A stretch of DNA of 64,000 nucleotides from Ruficoccus amylovorans (GCF_014230085.1 NZ_JACHVB010000052.1:123660-187659); one strand, 5' to 3'. Numbered from the stretch's first letter, positions 7,753 to 18,108 are shown. The notes: generated by a model not told the origin, from the letters alone. Translations and numbers: made by a program.

Positions 7753-9435
7753 ATGTCAGCCAGCACTTATATTATCGGCCACAAGAACCCCGACGCGGAC
7801 GCGATCTGCTCCGCTATCGCCTATGCGGCCTTTAAGGAAGCGACCGGTGAAAGCGGTTATGTCGCCGCCCGCTGCGGCAACAGCAACGCCCGCATCGACT
7901 CGATCCTGTCGAAGTTCAACGTCCCCCTGCCCATGTACGTCGGGGACGTTATCCCGCGCGTGGAGGACATCATGCGCCGCGACATCCGCAAGACCCATGT
8001 GGACGCGACCTGCGCCGAGGCGCTTGACCTGATCGACCGCTACGACATCCGCGCGCTCCCCGTCGTCGATGACAACGAGCATGTCGTCGGCGTGGTTTCG
8101 ATCTTCGACCTGGGCGAGTTTTTCATCCCCAAGCCGGCCGAGCCGCGCAAGATGCGCCACGTCCACACCAGCATCGACAACATCGTCAAGGCGCTCCAGG
8201 CCGACGTCATCAACATGGTCGAACCCGAGCGCGTGGAGGACCTCTTTGTCCGGATCGCGGCCATGGACCTGCGCTCCTTTGGCAAGTTCACCAAGACCGA
8301 GGACATCTGCCCCGAGCAGAGCATCATCATCGTGGGCGACCGCTACGACATCCAGCAGCGCTCGATCCAGAGCGGCGTGCGCCTGCTCGTCGTCACCGGC
8401 GGACTGGAGATCGACGACGATGTCGTGCAGATGGCGAAGGAGAAAAACATCGGCCTCATCGTCAGCCGCTTCGACTCGGCCACGACCTCGTGGATCATCC
8501 GCACCGCGACCGAGCTGGGGCCGCTCGTTGACAGCAAGAACATCACCACTTTCGACCGCGAGGAAAAGCTCAGCGTGGTCCGCCGCCGCATCGCCCAGAA
8601 CAACTCCCCCATCTACTGCGTGGTGGACGACTCGGGCCGTCTGGAAGGCGTTTTCACCAAGACCGATCTGCTCAAGCCCGTCAACACCCGGCTCGTGCTG
8701 GTGGACCACAACGAGCTGGGCCAGGCCGTCAACGGCGCGGGCGAGGTCAACATCGTCGAGATCGTGGACCACCACCGCCTCGGCAATCCGCCCACCGCGC
8801 AGCCGATCCTGTTCCGCAACGAGATCATCGGCTCGACCTGCAGCATCATCGCCGAGCTTTACCGCAGTCGCGGGATCGACCCCACCCCGCAGATCGCCGG
8901 GGTGCTCATGGGCGGGATCATTTCCGACACGCTCAACCTCCAGAGCCCGACCACGACCGAGCGCGACGCAAACCTCCTGCCCTGGCTCTCGAAGATCGCC
9001 GGGGTCGAGACCGACGCGCTGGCCACGCTGATTTTCACCGCCGGGTCCATCGTGGTCAGTGAATCGCCGGAAAAGGTCATCACCTCCGACTGCAAGCAGT
9101 ACGAGCAGGGTGAGATCCGCTACTCCGTCTCGCAGGTCGAGGAGCTGGGCTTTAACAATTTCTGGAAAAAGTCCGCCGACATCCAGCAGGCGCTTTCCGA
9201 CTACCAGACGCAGGAGGGGCTTTCCTTCTCGTGCCTGCTGGTCACGGACATCAACACCCAGAACTCGCTCCTGCTGGTCGAGGGCGACGAAGCCTGCATC
9301 GAGCAGATATCCTTCTCACCCGTGGGCAGCTCGCATCACATCTTCGAACTGCCGGGCATCGTCAGCCGCAAGAAACAGGTCATCCCCTACTTCTCGAACC
9401 TGCTCAGCGGCATGGGCGTCGCCGCCGGTGGTTGA
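7753..9435 (+). CDS. Manganese-dependent inorganic pyrophosphatase with CBS and DRTGG domains
   Basis: A family II (DHH-type) pyrophosphatase. The N-terminal metal-binding motif is GHKNPDADAICSAIAYA with His10, Asp14 and Asp16. The DHH superfamily motif DHH lies in EIVDHHRLGNPP, preceded by VDHNELGQAV. Between these halves sit a CBS domain (about residues 70-130, DIRALPVVDDNEHVVGVVS), a DRTGG domain (about 190-290, with LLVVTGGLEIDDDVV) and a second CBS repeat (SPIYCVVDDSGRLEGVFT). CBS-PPases of this type are regulated by adenine nucleotides and, when DRTGG is present, by diadenosine polyphosphates. The 560-residue length fits. The ATG at 7753 gives the canonical start; an upstream in-frame codon at 7699 lies in the terminator spacer. 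Confidence 0.92.
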   Translation: MSASTYIIGHKNPDADAICSAIAYAAFKEATGESGYVAARCGNSNARIDSILSKFNVPLPMYVGDVIPRVEDIMRRDIRKTHVDATCAEALDLIDRYDIRALPVVDDNEHVVGVVSIFDLGEFFIPKPAEPRKMRHVHTSIDNIVKALQADVINMVEPERVEDLFVRIAAMDLRSFGKFTKTEDICPEQSIIIVGDRYDIQQRSIQSGVRLLVVTGGLEIDDDVVQMAKEKNIGLIVSRFDSATTSWIIRTATELGPLVDSKNITTFDREEKLSVVRRRIAQNNSPIYCVVDDSGRLEGVFTKTDLLKPVNTRLVLVDHNELGQAVNGAGEVNIVEIVDHHRLGNPPTAQPILFRNEIIGSTCSIIAELYRSRGIDPTPQIAGVLMGGIISDTLNLQSPTTTERDANLLPWLSKIAGVETDALATLIFTAGSIVVSESPEKVITSDCKQYEQGEIRYSVSQVEELGFNNFWKKSADIQQALSDYQTQEGLSFSCLLVTDINTQNSLLLVEGDEACIEQISFSPVGSSHHIFELPGIVSRKKQVIPYFSNLLSGMGVAAGG

Positions 9436-9463
9436 GGGTTCGCGCTGACGGACGGTTTTTTGT

Positions 9464-9707
9464 TTCTTTTTAACCGCAAAGACGCGGAGGCGCAAAGCGC
9501 TGTCGCTGTTTCTCCGCGCCACCTGCGTTGGGCTGAGCGTGCTTGAAATAACACGCCATCTTTGCCGGTCTCGTTTAGGAAATAAAATAACCAGCAGCGG
9601 TGGCCTTGGGCAAACGCCTCCTGCAATGACATACAGCGATCGACAAACTGCCGTCATCCAGCGACAGCGCTTTGCGCCTCCGCGTCTTTGCGGTTAAAAA
9701 AGAAACA
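9464..9707. repeat. ~245 bp noncoding element with 40-45 bp terminal inverted repeats (copy A)
   Basis: The arms at 9464-9508 and 9659-9707 are inverted copies with a perfect core of about 39 bp made of AACCGCAAAGACGCGGAGG followed by CGCAAAGCGCTG. The interior of about 150 bp has no gene. The element aligns end to end with the one at 22509-22758: both share the GCGCTG-CGCTGTTTCTC block inside the left arm and a CAG-GATCG block before the right arm. It fills most of the 398 bp gap between the pyrophosphatase and rnr genes. Confidence 0.85.
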
Positions 9708-9833
9708 GATTCCCCCGCAGCGTCTCGCGCACCTTCTCCCAGAGAAAAACTGCCGCGCACTTGAAAAGGAAGGCTAACGGCGCGAGGTTCTTTCCACTCG
9801 CTCCCGCAGGCCGTGGGCGTATATATTTCCCTT

Positions 9834-12224
9834 ATGGAACTCGACCGCAAGATTCTCGACCATCTTTCCCGCGAGGACTACGTCCCGCTAAATCAGCAGG
9901 ATCTGGTAAAAGCGCTCGATCTGAGCAAACGCGAAAACAAGCAGTTCCGCCGCACCCTGCACAAGCTGCTTGATCAGGGCCTCATCGCCAAGGTCAAGGG
10001 CGACCGCTTCGTCCAGCCCAAGGACGCCGACCTGGTCAGCGGGACGATCAAGTTCCGCCAGAGCGGACGAGCCCTCCTCCTGCCTGATCCACAACCGGGC
10101 AAGCCGCCCCGCGAGCCGCTCACTATTCTGGCCGAAGACACCGGCGTGGCCCTGCATGAGGACAAGGTGCTCGTCCGCCTCAGCGACGAGAACAAGCGCC
10201 GCCGCAGCCGTGATCGCCGCAACCGCCCCCGCGAGGGCGAGACACTGGCCCGCGTCATTCGCGTGCTCCAGCGCGCCCACCCGACGCTCACTGGCACGCT
10301 CAAGCAGTCCCGCATGTACCACCACGTCGTGCCGGACGATCCGCGCATCATTCACGACATCCTCGTCCCTCCGCCTGAAAAGGCCGAGGTCTTCCCCAAG
10401 CCCAAGGAGGGCGACAAGGTCGTCGTGCGCCTGCTGGAGTGGAAGATGCGCCACCTCAATCCCGAGGGCGTCATCACCGAAGTCCTCGGTCGCACCCACG
10501 AGCCCGCCGCCGAGTTCAAGGCCATCCTCCACAAGTACAAGCTGGAGACAACTTTCCCCGACGCCGTGCTCAACGAAGTGGCCGACGTCCCCGATACCGT
10601 CCGCAAAAAGGACATCAAGGGCCGGCTCGATTGCCGCAAAAAATTCACCCTCACCATCGACCCGGACGACGCCAAGGACTTCGACGACGCGCTCTCGCTG
10701 GAGGATACCGGCAAGGGCGGCTGCCGCATCGGCGTGCACATCGCAGACGTCGCCTCCTACGTGCGTCCCGGCTCCGCGCTGGACAAGGAGGGCAAGCGCC
10801 GCGGCAACTCGACCTACCTCGTCGGCTGTGTCATCCCGATGCTCCCGCAGGCGCTCTCCAACGGCATCTGCTCACTGGTCGAGGATCAGGACCGGCTGAC
10901 CAAAACCGTCTTCCTCGACTTCGACCGCAACGGCAAGCACACCGGCACCACCTTTGCCAACACCGTCATCCGCAGCGCCAAGCGCCTGACCTACCGGCAG
11001 GCCTACGCCTTTCTCAAAAAAGACGACATCGACGAGATCCGCGGCACCCCGCTGCCGCCCGCGCACCAGACCGGCTCCACCGGCCGGGCTCTGACCGAGC
11101 TGGACGACGCCGAGATGCGCAAGATCCAGCAAACCATCCGGCGCTTCTGGGACATCGCCTCCAGGATGCGCAACGCCCGCATGACCAAGGGCAGCCTCGA
11201 CCTCGACATGCCGGAGGTGAAAATCTTCGTCGATGAAAACGGCTACGCCGACCGCATCGAGAGCATTGAAAATGACGAGAGTCACCAGCTCATCGAGGAG
11301 TTTATGCTCGCGGCCAACGAGGCCGTGGCCAAGGCGTTTTTCGAGGCAGGGATCCCGTTTATCTCGCGCGTCCACGACGAGCCCGACCCCGACAAGCTCT
11401 ACGAACTGCGCGAGCACATGATGACGGTCGGCATCGCTGTGGGCGACCTCACCAACCGCGCCGAGGTCACACGCCTGCTCAAGAAAATCAATGAGCACTC
11501 GCAGAGCTATCCGCTAAAAATCCAGTTCCTGCGCAGCCTCAAGCAGGCCTGCTACCGCGCCCAGACCGACGGACACTACGGGCTCTACAAGACCTTTTAC
11601 GGGCACTTCACCTCGCCCATCCGCCGCTACTCCGACCTCGTGCAGCACCGGACCTTTGACTACTACCTGGCCAAGCACGGACTCGATACAGCTCCGGCCC
11701 GCGTCGCGCTCAAGTACACCAAGGCAGACCTGGACGGGCTCTCCGAGCACCTCACCCTGACCGAGCAGAACTCGACCGAGGCCGAGCGCGAATCGGTCAA
11801 GATCAAGTTGCTGGAGTTCTTCGAGCGCGAGGTCGAAAAGAAGGACAAGACCGTCTTCGAGGCCATCGTGACCGATGTCAAAAACCACGGCATGTTCATC
11901 GAACTGACCGAGTCGCTCGCCTTCGGCATGGTGCACATATCCACCCTGCGTGACGACCTCTACACGCTCACCGACGACGGCTCCGCCCTCCAGGGCCGCC
12001 GACGCCGCAAGAAGTATTCGGTCGGCCAATACATTAAGGTAGCCGTCGAGCGCGTGGACCGTTTCAAACGGCAGATCGACTTCCACCTCGTCGAGGAGGA
12101 CCCGAAGCTCGGCTTCGAGCCCGCGCAGAAAGTCGCGCCTCCCTCCAAAAGCAAGCCCAAGGAGAACAAGCCCAAGGAAAAGCAGAAGGACAAAAAGCAA
12201 CGCCGCAACAAACGTAACCGATGA
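9834..12224 (+). CDS. rnr: Ribonuclease R (3'-5' exoribonuclease)
   Basis: RNase R degrades structured RNA processively from the 3' end. In order: an N-terminal winged-helix-like region (1-65), cold-shock/OB domains, the RNB catalytic domain with TIDPDDAKDFDDALS carrying the clustered metal-binding aspartates, and an S1 domain near 640-720 (VFEAIVTDVKNHGMFIEL). It ends with a Lys/Arg-rich tail (KPKENKPKEKQKDKKQ). This order and the 796-residue length separate it from RNase II, which lacks the basic tail and N-terminal HTH. The ATG at 9834 is chosen since it begins MELDRKILDHL; the upstream in-frame codon at 9813 adds only MGVYISL. The stop overlaps the next start (ATGA at 12221). Confidence 0.95.
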   Translation: MELDRKILDHLSREDYVPLNQQDLVKALDLSKRENKQFRRTLHKLLDQGLIAKVKGDRFVQPKDADLVSGTIKFRQSGRALLLPDPQPGKPPREPLTILAEDTGVALHEDKVLVRLSDENKRRRSRDRRNRPREGETLARVIRVLQRAHPTLTGTLKQSRMYHHVVPDDPRIIHDILVPPPEKAEVFPKPKEGDKVVVRLLEWKMRHLNPEGVITEVLGRTHEPAAEFKAILHKYKLETTFPDAVLNEVADVPDTVRKKDIKGRLDCRKKFTLTIDPDDAKDFDDALSLEDTGKGGCRIGVHIADVASYVRPGSALDKEGKRRGNSTYLVGCVIPMLPQALSNGICSLVEDQDRLTKTVFLDFDRNGKHTGTTFANTVIRSAKRLTYRQAYAFLKKDDIDEIRGTPLPPAHQTGSTGRALTELDDAEMRKIQQTIRRFWDIASRMRNARMTKGSLDLDMPEVKIFVDENGYADRIESIENDESHQLIEEFMLAANEAVAKAFFEAGIPFISRVHDEPDPDKLYELREHMMTVGIAVGDLTNRAEVTRLLKKINEHSQSYPLKIQFLRSLKQACYRAQTDGHYGLYKTFYGHFTSPIRRYSDLVQHRTFDYYLAKHGLDTAPARVALKYTKADLDGLSEHLTLTEQNSTEAERESVKIKLLEFFEREVEKKDKTVFEAIVTDVKNHGMFIELTESLAFGMVHISTLRDDLYTLTDDGSALQGRRRRKKYSVGQYIKVAVERVDRFKRQIDFHLVEEDPKLGFEPAQKVAPPSKSKPKENKPKEKQKDKKQRRNKRNR

Positions 12225-12766
12225 AACACTACGACTACCAGAAGCACCTGCACCGTCTTTGGGAAAAAGCGGTCAAGCAATACGAATCCGGCCAGCGCGG
12301 CTCGGGCACCTATTTCGAGACCGAGGAGGAGATGTGGCTGCGCGCCAACGGCATCACCCCGCAGGAGATTTACGACTTCGCCGAGGACTACGTCAGCTCG
12401 GGCGAGCCAGACTTCCCCACCTTTGCCATGATATGCGACGTGCGCCGGAACTACTTTCTGGAAAAACTCCACGGCCAGCAAAGCGACAACAAAGTCCGCA
12501 TGGATTCCTACACCCCCAAGGACGCGGAAGTCGAGGGCATCCGCTGGCTCCCCCGCATCATCGAAAAGGCCAAAGCCAAACTCCACGGCGAGCTCGACGA
12601 CGACACCATGTACTGCTGCGGAGGTGACCGCGCCTTTCTCAAGGAGCACGACATCCATCCGGCGGAATTCCTGCGCGTCGTCGCTGAACACGAGCACGAC
12701 GACCGCGCTATCATCAACTGGGTCAAACAGCGTAGCGCCAAAGCCAGAGCGGACGCCCAGGGATAG
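12221..12766 (+). CDS. DUF5069-like protein coupled to RNase R
   Basis: A 181-residue soluble protein of unknown function. The C-terminal 75 residues (RWLPRIIEKAKAKLHGELDDDTMYCCGGDRAFLKEHDIHPAEFLRVV...DDRAIINWV) match the general pattern I know for DUF5069 (WLPRxIDKAR..., FL...GI...F...V, D..I..WV). The N-terminal half (about 1-100) begins HLHRLWEKAVKQYESGQRGSGTYF and has a separate helical segment not usual in the short family members. The 4 bp overlap with rnr suggests co-translation and possibly a link to RNA turnover, but that is inference from position only. The domain call is from memory. Confidence 0.7.
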   Translation: MKHYDYQKHLHRLWEKAVKQYESGQRGSGTYFETEEEMWLRANGITPQEIYDFAEDYVSSGEPDFPTFAMICDVRRNYFLEKLHGQQSDNKVRMDSYTPKDAEVEGIRWLPRIIEKAKAKLHGELDDDTMYCCGGDRAFLKEHDIHPAEFLRVVAEHEHDDRAIINWVKQRSAKARADAQG

Positions 12767-12777
12767 AGAGCATGTTC

Positions 12778-12860
12778 GTTTAACAGGAAGGCCGGAAAGA
12801 ACGAGAAGGAAGACCGGAGGCGCATATCCCGGCACTTCCTGACCTTCCCGGTAAAAAAAC
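12778..12860. repeat. Imperfect inverted repeat, TTAACAGGAAGGCCGG arms
   Basis: GTTTAACAGGAAGGCCGGAA on the left is inverted imperfectly on the right (CTTCCTGACCTTCCCGGTAAA). It lies exactly in the convergent gap between the DUF5069 gene and the glycosyltransferase gene. The same arm sequence flanks 29194-29506, also a convergent gap. It may act as a bidirectional terminator. Confidence 0.7.
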
Positions 12861-12910
12861 AGCCGATCCGGAAATCGTCCCGATCCTATCATAGCCACCA
12901 ACGGGCACGC

Positions 12911-13918
12911 TCAGCGCCCCGCCCGCATCGACTCGAAAACCGCCAGGTACTGGTGGGCGACAGCCTCTGCTGTGTGCCGGGAGAGATGCTCGGGCGCGTT
13001 GGCCAGCAGGGCCTGGCGGCGGGCGGCGTTGCCAAGCAAGTCGCATAACTGCTGGCGCAGCGGCCCGGCATTGTTGTTGGGGAAAGTGACCCCGCACGGC
13101 CCGACAGCATCCGGCAGCCCACCCCCGGCGGAGACCACCGGAACGCAGCCGCAGGCCAGCCCTTCCAGCGCGACGATCCCGAAGGGCTCATTCCAGCGCG
13201 AGGGTACGGCGAGGAGCTTGTGCCGGTTAAGTAGAGTGACCAGTTCAGGGCCGGACTTCGCGCCGGTAAAAACGATGTCGCGCCCCTTCGCCCGCGCCTC
13301 CAGCGCGACACGGTCGGGACCGTCGCCGATGATGGTGCAGGAGACGGGAGCCCCGCCCGGTTGCTCCAGCCCGTCGAGCGCGTCAATAAGCAGGTCCGCC
13401 CCCTTGTCCGAAACCAGACGCCCGAGAAACACCACGTCACGGTCCTTCGGCACGGAGGTGTCGCGGCGGAAAAGCTCGTCGCGGTACGGGTTGCCGATGA
13501 TGACCGGCTCGCCCGGCAGGGCCTCGGCAATGGCGCGACTGATGGCCACATTGCGCACGCGGGACGAGGCCAGCTTTTTCAAAACATCCTGCCAGCCCGT
13601 GCGCCCGTCGGGCCGCATGAGCCAGGTCTGGTGGGTGATGACAGTCGGCGTGCCCTTGAGCAACGCCGGGCCGAGAGTTTTCAGGCTGATATTGTTTTGC
13701 CAGAAAATCTCGCACCACCCCAGCAGCGAACGCAGTTCGCCCCCGCCGGGCTGGCGGTGGATGGCATACGGGGCCGCGTCGGGTTGGCCGGAAGGGGTTT
13801 GCGTGACCACCTGCACCTCGTGCCCGAGCTTCACAAACGCCTCCGCCAGCATGGCGGAAACCGATTCGATCCCGCCCACGCTGGGGTGAAAAACATGGGA
13901 GCCGACGAGGATTCGCAT
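12911..13918 (-). CDS. Glycosyltransferase, GT4 family (GT-B fold)
   Basis: The N-terminal domain begins MRILVGSHVFHPSVGGIESVSAMLAEAFVKLGHEVQVVTQ, the classic GT4 acceptor-domain start with the GGIE loop. The donor domain contains FLGRLVSDKGADLLIDAL and the EX7E motif EPFGIVALEGLACGCVPV near residue 250. At 335 residues it is slightly short but complete. The sugar and acceptor cannot be told. It stands alone, convergent with the rnr-DUF5069 pair and divergent from the aldehyde dehydrogenase gene. No polysaccharide locus surrounds it. Confidence 0.88.
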   Translation of the reverse strand: MRILVGSHVFHPSVGGIESVSAMLAEAFVKLGHEVQVVTQTPSGQPDAAPYAIHRQPGGGELRSLLGWCEIFWQNNISLKTLGPALLKGTPTVITHQTWLMRPDGRTGWQDVLKKLASSRVRNVAISRAIAEALPGEPVIIGNPYRDELFRRDTSVPKDRDVVFLGRLVSDKGADLLIDALDGLEQPGGAPVSCTIIGDGPDRVALEARAKGRDIVFTGAKSGPELVTLLNRHKLLAVPSRWNEPFGIVALEGLACGCVPVVSAGGGLPDAVGPCGVTFPNNNAGPLRQQLCDLLGNAARRQALLANAPEHLSRHTAEAVAHQYLAVFESMRAGR

Positions 13919-14048
13919 TGCGGTTAAATTGCCTCATGCGCCAGACTGGGAGTCAACGCCGCAATTGACCGCGCGCGTATTTCCAACCCGAGTTGTACGG
14001 GCAACGAACTATCCACCCGGCAGCAACCTCCAACCCCTGTTCTCCCCT

Positions 14049-15416
14049 ATGGCCCTCGCAACTGTCAATCCCGCCACCGGCGAACTTTTACGCGAATACC
14101 CCGAAATGGAGTTGCCCGAAATCCTCTCCATCCTCGACAAGGCGCAGGAGGACTTTGAGCAGTGGCGGGAGCGCCCGGTCGCCCGCCGGGCCGGGATGTT
14201 CGCCCGCGTGGCCGAGATCCTGCGCGTGGAGAAGGAAGCCTTCGCCGCCATCATGACAAAGGAGATGGGCAAGCCCGTCGCCGAGGCCGTCTCGGAGGTG
14301 GAGAAATGCGCTTGGGTCTGCGAGTACTACGCCAAACATGGAGCGGATTTCCTCGCCGACCAGCCCATCGAGACCGAGGCGACGGAGAGCTTCGTCACCT
14401 TCCAGCCGCTGGGAATCATCCTCGCCGTGATGCCGTGGAATTTCCCGTTCTGGCAGGTCTTCCGCGCCGCCGTGCCCGCCCTCATCGCGGGCAACGTCGT
14501 CGTCCTCAAGCACGCCTCCAACGTCCCCGAGTGCGCCCTGACCATCGAGGCGATTTTCCACCGCGCCGGGTTCCCGCTCAACATTTTCCGCACGCTGATG
14601 CTGACCTCGACCCATGCCGCCGTGGCCGTGGCTCATCCCTTCGTGCACGGCGTCACCCTGACCGGCAGCGAGGAGGCGGGCCGCAAGATCGCCGCCCAGG
14701 CCGGCACCCAGCTCAAAAAGACCGTGCTCGAACTCGGCGGCTCCGACGCCTACCTCGTGCTGGCCGACGCCGACATCGATCACGCCGCCCAGTGCTGCGT
14801 CGCCTCGCGCATGATTAACGGCGGCCAAAGCTGCATCGCGGCCAAGCGCTTCATCGTGGTCGAGGGCGTGCGCGAGGAATTTGAAAAAGCCGTCGTCGCC
14901 GCCATGCGCGGGTACGCGATGGGCGACCCCGCGAGCAAGGACACCCGGCTCGGCCCGATGGCCCGCGAGGACTTGCGCGACGAGCTTCACGGGCAGGTTA
15001 GCCGTTGCCTGGCCGAGGGGGCGCGGCTCCTGCTCGGGGGCGAGATCCCGCAAAAAACGGGCGCCTGGTACCCGGCCACCGTGCTGACCGACGTGAAGCC
15101 CGGCATGCCCGCCTACTCCGACGAGTTGTTCGGGCCGGTCGCGGCCATTATCCCGGTCAGGGACGAGGCCGAGGCCATCAAGGTCGCCAACGACACGCGC
15201 TTCGGCCTGGGCGGGGCGGTCTTTACGCACAACGTGGAAAGAGCCCGCAAGCTCGCCCGCGAGGAACTCCAGAGCGGCACAGTCGCGGTCAACGACTTCG
15301 TGCGCAGCGACCCGCGCCTGCCCTTCGGCGGCATCCGCATGAGCGGCTACGGCCGCGAACTGGCGGACTTCGGCATCCGCGAGTTTGTAAATATCAAGAC
15401 TGTGGTTATCAAGTAA
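14049..15416 (+). CDS. NAD(P)-dependent aldehyde dehydrogenase, succinate-semialdehyde dehydrogenase-like
   Basis: A complete 455-residue ALDH. The cofactor-binding region contains VMPWNFPFWQV; the general base lies in LELGGSDAYLV; and the nucleophile is in GGQSCIAAKRFIV. The short N-terminus starting TVNPATGELL, and the LPFGGIRMSGYGRELADFGIREFVN ending, are typical of the YneI/GabD-type succinate-semialdehyde dehydrogenases. The ATG at 14049 is chosen; the open frame extends to 13929 but those residues are not family-like. The YkvA-like gene follows by 20 bp. Substrate is inferred from family resemblance. Confidence 0.88.
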   Translation: MALATVNPATGELLREYPEMELPEILSILDKAQEDFEQWRERPVARRAGMFARVAEILRVEKEAFAAIMTKEMGKPVAEAVSEVEKCAWVCEYYAKHGADFLADQPIETEATESFVTFQPLGIILAVMPWNFPFWQVFRAAVPALIAGNVVVLKHASNVPECALTIEAIFHRAGFPLNIFRTLMLTSTHAAVAVAHPFVHGVTLTGSEEAGRKIAAQAGTQLKKTVLELGGSDAYLVLADADIDHAAQCCVASRMINGGQSCIAAKRFIVVEGVREEFEKAVVAAMRGYAMGDPASKDTRLGPMAREDLRDELHGQVSRCLAEGARLLLGGEIPQKTGAWYPATVLTDVKPGMPAYSDELFGPVAAIIPVRDEAEAIKVANDTRFGLGGAVFTHNVERARKLAREELQSGTVAVNDFVRSDPRLPFGGIRMSGYGRELADFGIREFVNIKTVVIK

Positions 15417-15436
15417 GGCTTAACCGGGAACCCATC

Positions 15437-15781
15437 ATGGACGAAAACTTCCAGCAGCACTACTCCGAGGACGGCCTCTGGGACAAGCTCCGCAAGTACG
15501 CCCGCCAGATCGGGCGCGAGGTGCTTGAGAAAGCGCTCGTGCTCTACTACACCGGTATCGACGAAAAAACGCCCAAGTGGGCCAAGACCGTCTTGTTTAC
15601 CGCGCTCGGATACCTTATCCTTCCTCTCGATACGATTCCCGACATCACGCCCGGCGTGGGCTTCGCCGACGACGCGGCGGCACTCCTGGCCGCAGCGGCC
15701 AGCGTTGCCAGTTGCATTTCCGAAAAACACCGCACCCTGGCCAAAGAAAAACTTAAAACCTGGTTCAAACACTCCGACTAA
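15437..15781 (+). CDS. YkvA-like (DUF1232) small membrane protein
   Basis: A 114-residue protein with the DUF1232 core YLILPLDTIPDITPGVGFADDAAALLAA (about residues 57-85), where the LPxDxIPD motif caps a hydrophobic hairpin. The function of the family is unknown. It lies 20 bp after the aldehyde dehydrogenase and 18 bp before ppk1, so the three are probably co-transcribed. The charged N-terminus (DENFQQHYSEDGLWDKLRKYARQ) is likely cytoplasmic. Confidence 0.85.
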   Translation: MDENFQQHYSEDGLWDKLRKYARQIGREVLEKALVLYYTGIDEKTPKWAKTVLFTALGYLILPLDTIPDITPGVGFADDAAALLAAAASVASCISEKHRTLAKEKLKTWFKHSD

Positions 15782-15799
15782 ACTCTTCCGTTTTCCGAC

Positions 15800-17971
15800 A
15801 TGGCAGATCCGACTCCGCGCAAACGCACGACCCGCACCACCGCCACCCGCCCGGCCAAAGCCAAGAAGGGCAAGTACCCCTACTTCAACCGCGAACTGAG
15901 CTGGCTCGCCTTCAACCGGCGGGTGCTCGACCTGGCCGCCTCCCCCACCCAGCCCTTGCTGGAGCGGTTAAAGTTCCTCTCCATCGTCAGCTCGAACCTG
16001 GACGAGTTTTTCGAGATCCGCGTGGCCGGGCTCGTCCAGCAGGTCGATAGCGGCGTGATCGAAGTCGGGCTCGACGGCCTCGGCCCCAAGGAGCAGCTCC
16101 GGCGCATTCACAGCATCACGGGCAGCCTCGTCTCCGACCAGTACGCCTGCTGGCACAACCAGCTCGTGCCCGAGATGAAAAAGGAGGGCATTGTATTCAA
16201 AACCCGTGACGAGCTGACCGTGGGCGAAAAGCGCTGGCTGCGCAAATACTTCGAGCAGGAGGTGTACCCGGTGCTCACACCGATGGCCATCGACCCGGCC
16301 CACCCCTTCCCGCAACTGGTCAACAAGTCGCTCAACCTGCTCGTCAGCCTGAAGGAGCCCAACGCCCGCCGCCAGCCGGCCAAGATGGCCATCATCCCGG
16401 TGCCGCGCATCCTGCCGCGCGTGGTCCGGATCGACCCGGCGGAAAAGGGACCGCAGACCTACATTTTCCTCAGCGATGTTATCAAGCTCTACTACGACCA
16501 GCTCTTTCCCGGCTTCAAGGTGCAGGGCGCGTGGGCCTTTCGCATCACCCGCAACAGCGATCTCTACATCGATGAAGAAGAAGTCGAGAACCTGCTCAAA
16601 CAAATCGAGGAGGAACTGCACAAGCTGCGCAAGGGAGACCCCGTGCGCCTGGAGATCGAGCACGAGGTGGACGACGACATGCTCCACCACCTGACCAAGG
16701 CCATCGACCTGCCCTCGGAGTTCGTGGTCCGGATCGACGGACCGATCAACCTGCTGCGCCTGATGAGCGTTTACGGCATGATCGAGCGCCCCGACCTCAA
16801 GGACGCCCCCTTCCAGCCGAACACGCCTGCCGAACTGGCCGTGCCCGCCAAGCTTTTCCAAAACATCCGGCAGGAGGACTTCCTGCTGCACCACCCCTAC
16901 GACTCGTTCAACCCGGTGGTGGACTTCCTGCGCGAGGCCGGGCGCGACCCGCAGGTTTTCGCCATCAAGCAGACCCTCTACCGTACCAGTGGCGACTCGC
17001 CCATCATCGAGGCGCTCAAGCAAGCCTCCGAAAACGGCAAACAGGTCACCGCGCTGGTCGAGCTAAAGGCGCGCTTCGACGAGGCCAACAACATCCAGTG
17101 GGCCCGCGAACTGGAGGAGGTCGGCGTACACGTCGTCTATGGGCTGGTCGGCCTGAAAACCCACTGCAAGTGCTGCCTGGTCGTGCGCCGCGAGGCCGAC
17201 GGCCTGCGCCGCTACGTCCACCTGGGCACCGGCAATTACAACCCCAAAACCGCCCGTCTCTACACGGACCTGAGCCTGTTCACCGCGCGCGAGGAGATCA
17301 CCTCCGAGGTGGCCGACCTCTTTAACACGCTGACCGGTTTCTCCCGCTCCCCGCATTTCAAGAACCTGATGGTCGCCCCCTTTAACCTGCACTCGCGCAT
17401 GCAGGCCCTGATCAAGCGCGAGGCCCGCAACGCCAAGGCCGGCAAGCCCGCCCGCATCGTCGCCAAGACCAACAGCCTGATCGAAAAGGAAACCATCGAC
17501 AACCTGTATGCCGCCTCCCAGGCCGGGGTAAAAATAGAGCTGATCGTGCGCGGCATCTGCGGCCTCGTTCCCGGTGTCAAGGGCCTGAGCGACAACATCA
17601 CCGTGCGCAGCATCCTCGGCCGTTACCTGGAGCACAGCCGCATCTACTACTTCGAGAACGCCGGGGGCTCGCCCGAGGTTTACCTCGGCAGCGCCGACTG
17701 GATGCCCCGCAATTTCTTCCGCCGCATCGAGTGCGTCTTCCCCGTGGCCGACCCCGAACTCAAACAGGAGATCACGGACAAAATCCTGCCCGCCTTCCTC
17801 AAGGACACCACCGCCACTTTCCTCCAGCCCAACGGCGCCTACCGCCCGTCCCCCTCCGCCAAGACCGAGCCGGTCTTTTCCGCACAGAGCATTTTCATGC
17901 AGGAGGCCGACGACCAGCGCCACCGCAATGAAACCATCCTCCGCGAGAACGACCAGAACCAACTCGACTAG
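15800..17971 (+). CDS. ppk1: Polyphosphate kinase 1
   Basis: PPK1 makes long-chain polyphosphate reversibly from ATP. The N-terminal domain begins [19 protein letters not shown] (about residues 28-46), the family hallmark. The first phospholipase-D-like catalytic domain contains [31 protein letters not shown] and the autophosphorylated His in [15 protein letters not shown]. The second contains [18 protein letters not shown] and, later, [17 protein letters not shown]. An N-terminal basic stretch ([18 protein letters not shown]) precedes the catalytic body. The 723 residues are full length. It is the last gene of the run from 14049. Confidence 0.96.
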   Translation: MADPTPRKRTTRTTATRPAKAKKGKYPYFNRELSWLAFNRRVLDLAASPTQPLLERLKFLSIVSSNLDEFFEIRVAGLVQQVDSGVIEVGLDGLGPKEQLRRIHSITGSLVSDQYACWHNQLVPEMKKEGIVFKTRDELTVGEKRWLRKYFEQEVYPVLTPMAIDPAHPFPQLVNKSLNLLVSLKEPNARRQPAKMAIIPVPRILPRVVRIDPAEKGPQTYIFLSDVIKLYYDQLFPGFKVQGAWAFRITRNSDLYIDEEEVENLLKQIEEELHKLRKGDPVRLEIEHEVDDDMLHHLTKAIDLPSEFVVRIDGPINLLRLMSVYGMIERPDLKDAPFQPNTPAELAVPAKLFQNIRQEDFLLHHPYDSFNPVVDFLREAGRDPQVFAIKQTLYRTSGDSPIIEALKQASENGKQVTALVELKARFDEANNIQWARELEEVGVHVVYGLVGLKTHCKCCLVVRREADGLRRYVHLGTGNYNPKTARLYTDLSLFTAREEITSEVADLFNTLTGFSRSPHFKNLMVAPFNLHSRMQALIKREARNAKAGKPARIVAKTNSLIEKETIDNLYAASQAGVKIELIVRGICGLVPGVKGLSDNITVRSILGRYLEHSRIYYFENAGGSPEVYLGSADWMPRNFFRRIECVFPVADPELKQEITDKILPAFLKDTTATFLQPNGAYRPSPSAKTEPVFSAQSIFMQEADDQRHRNETILRENDQNQLD

Positions 17972-17975
17972 GTGC

Positions 17976-18105
17976 GTCGCCGCACACGACAATAAGGGGG
18001 CTTGCGCCCCCTACGGAGGTGTCGTGACCGCACTGGACATTGAAGGAGCCCAAGCTGGACCAGCTAATCGCCCCACCGGAGCCAGAAAGGCTCCTACCCC
18101 GGGGA
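17976..18105 (+). repeat. Modular hairpin repeat (GGGGGCTTGCGCCCCC family, copy 1)
   Basis: It contains the hairpin GGGGGCTTGCGCCCCC, a GCACTGGACATTGAAGG segment and AGAAAGGCTCCTACCCC. The same modules recur at 20649-20760 and, inverted, at 23590-23700. It occupies the convergent gap after ppk1 and before the LolA-like gene. Confidence 0.65.
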
Positions 18106-18108
18106 GGT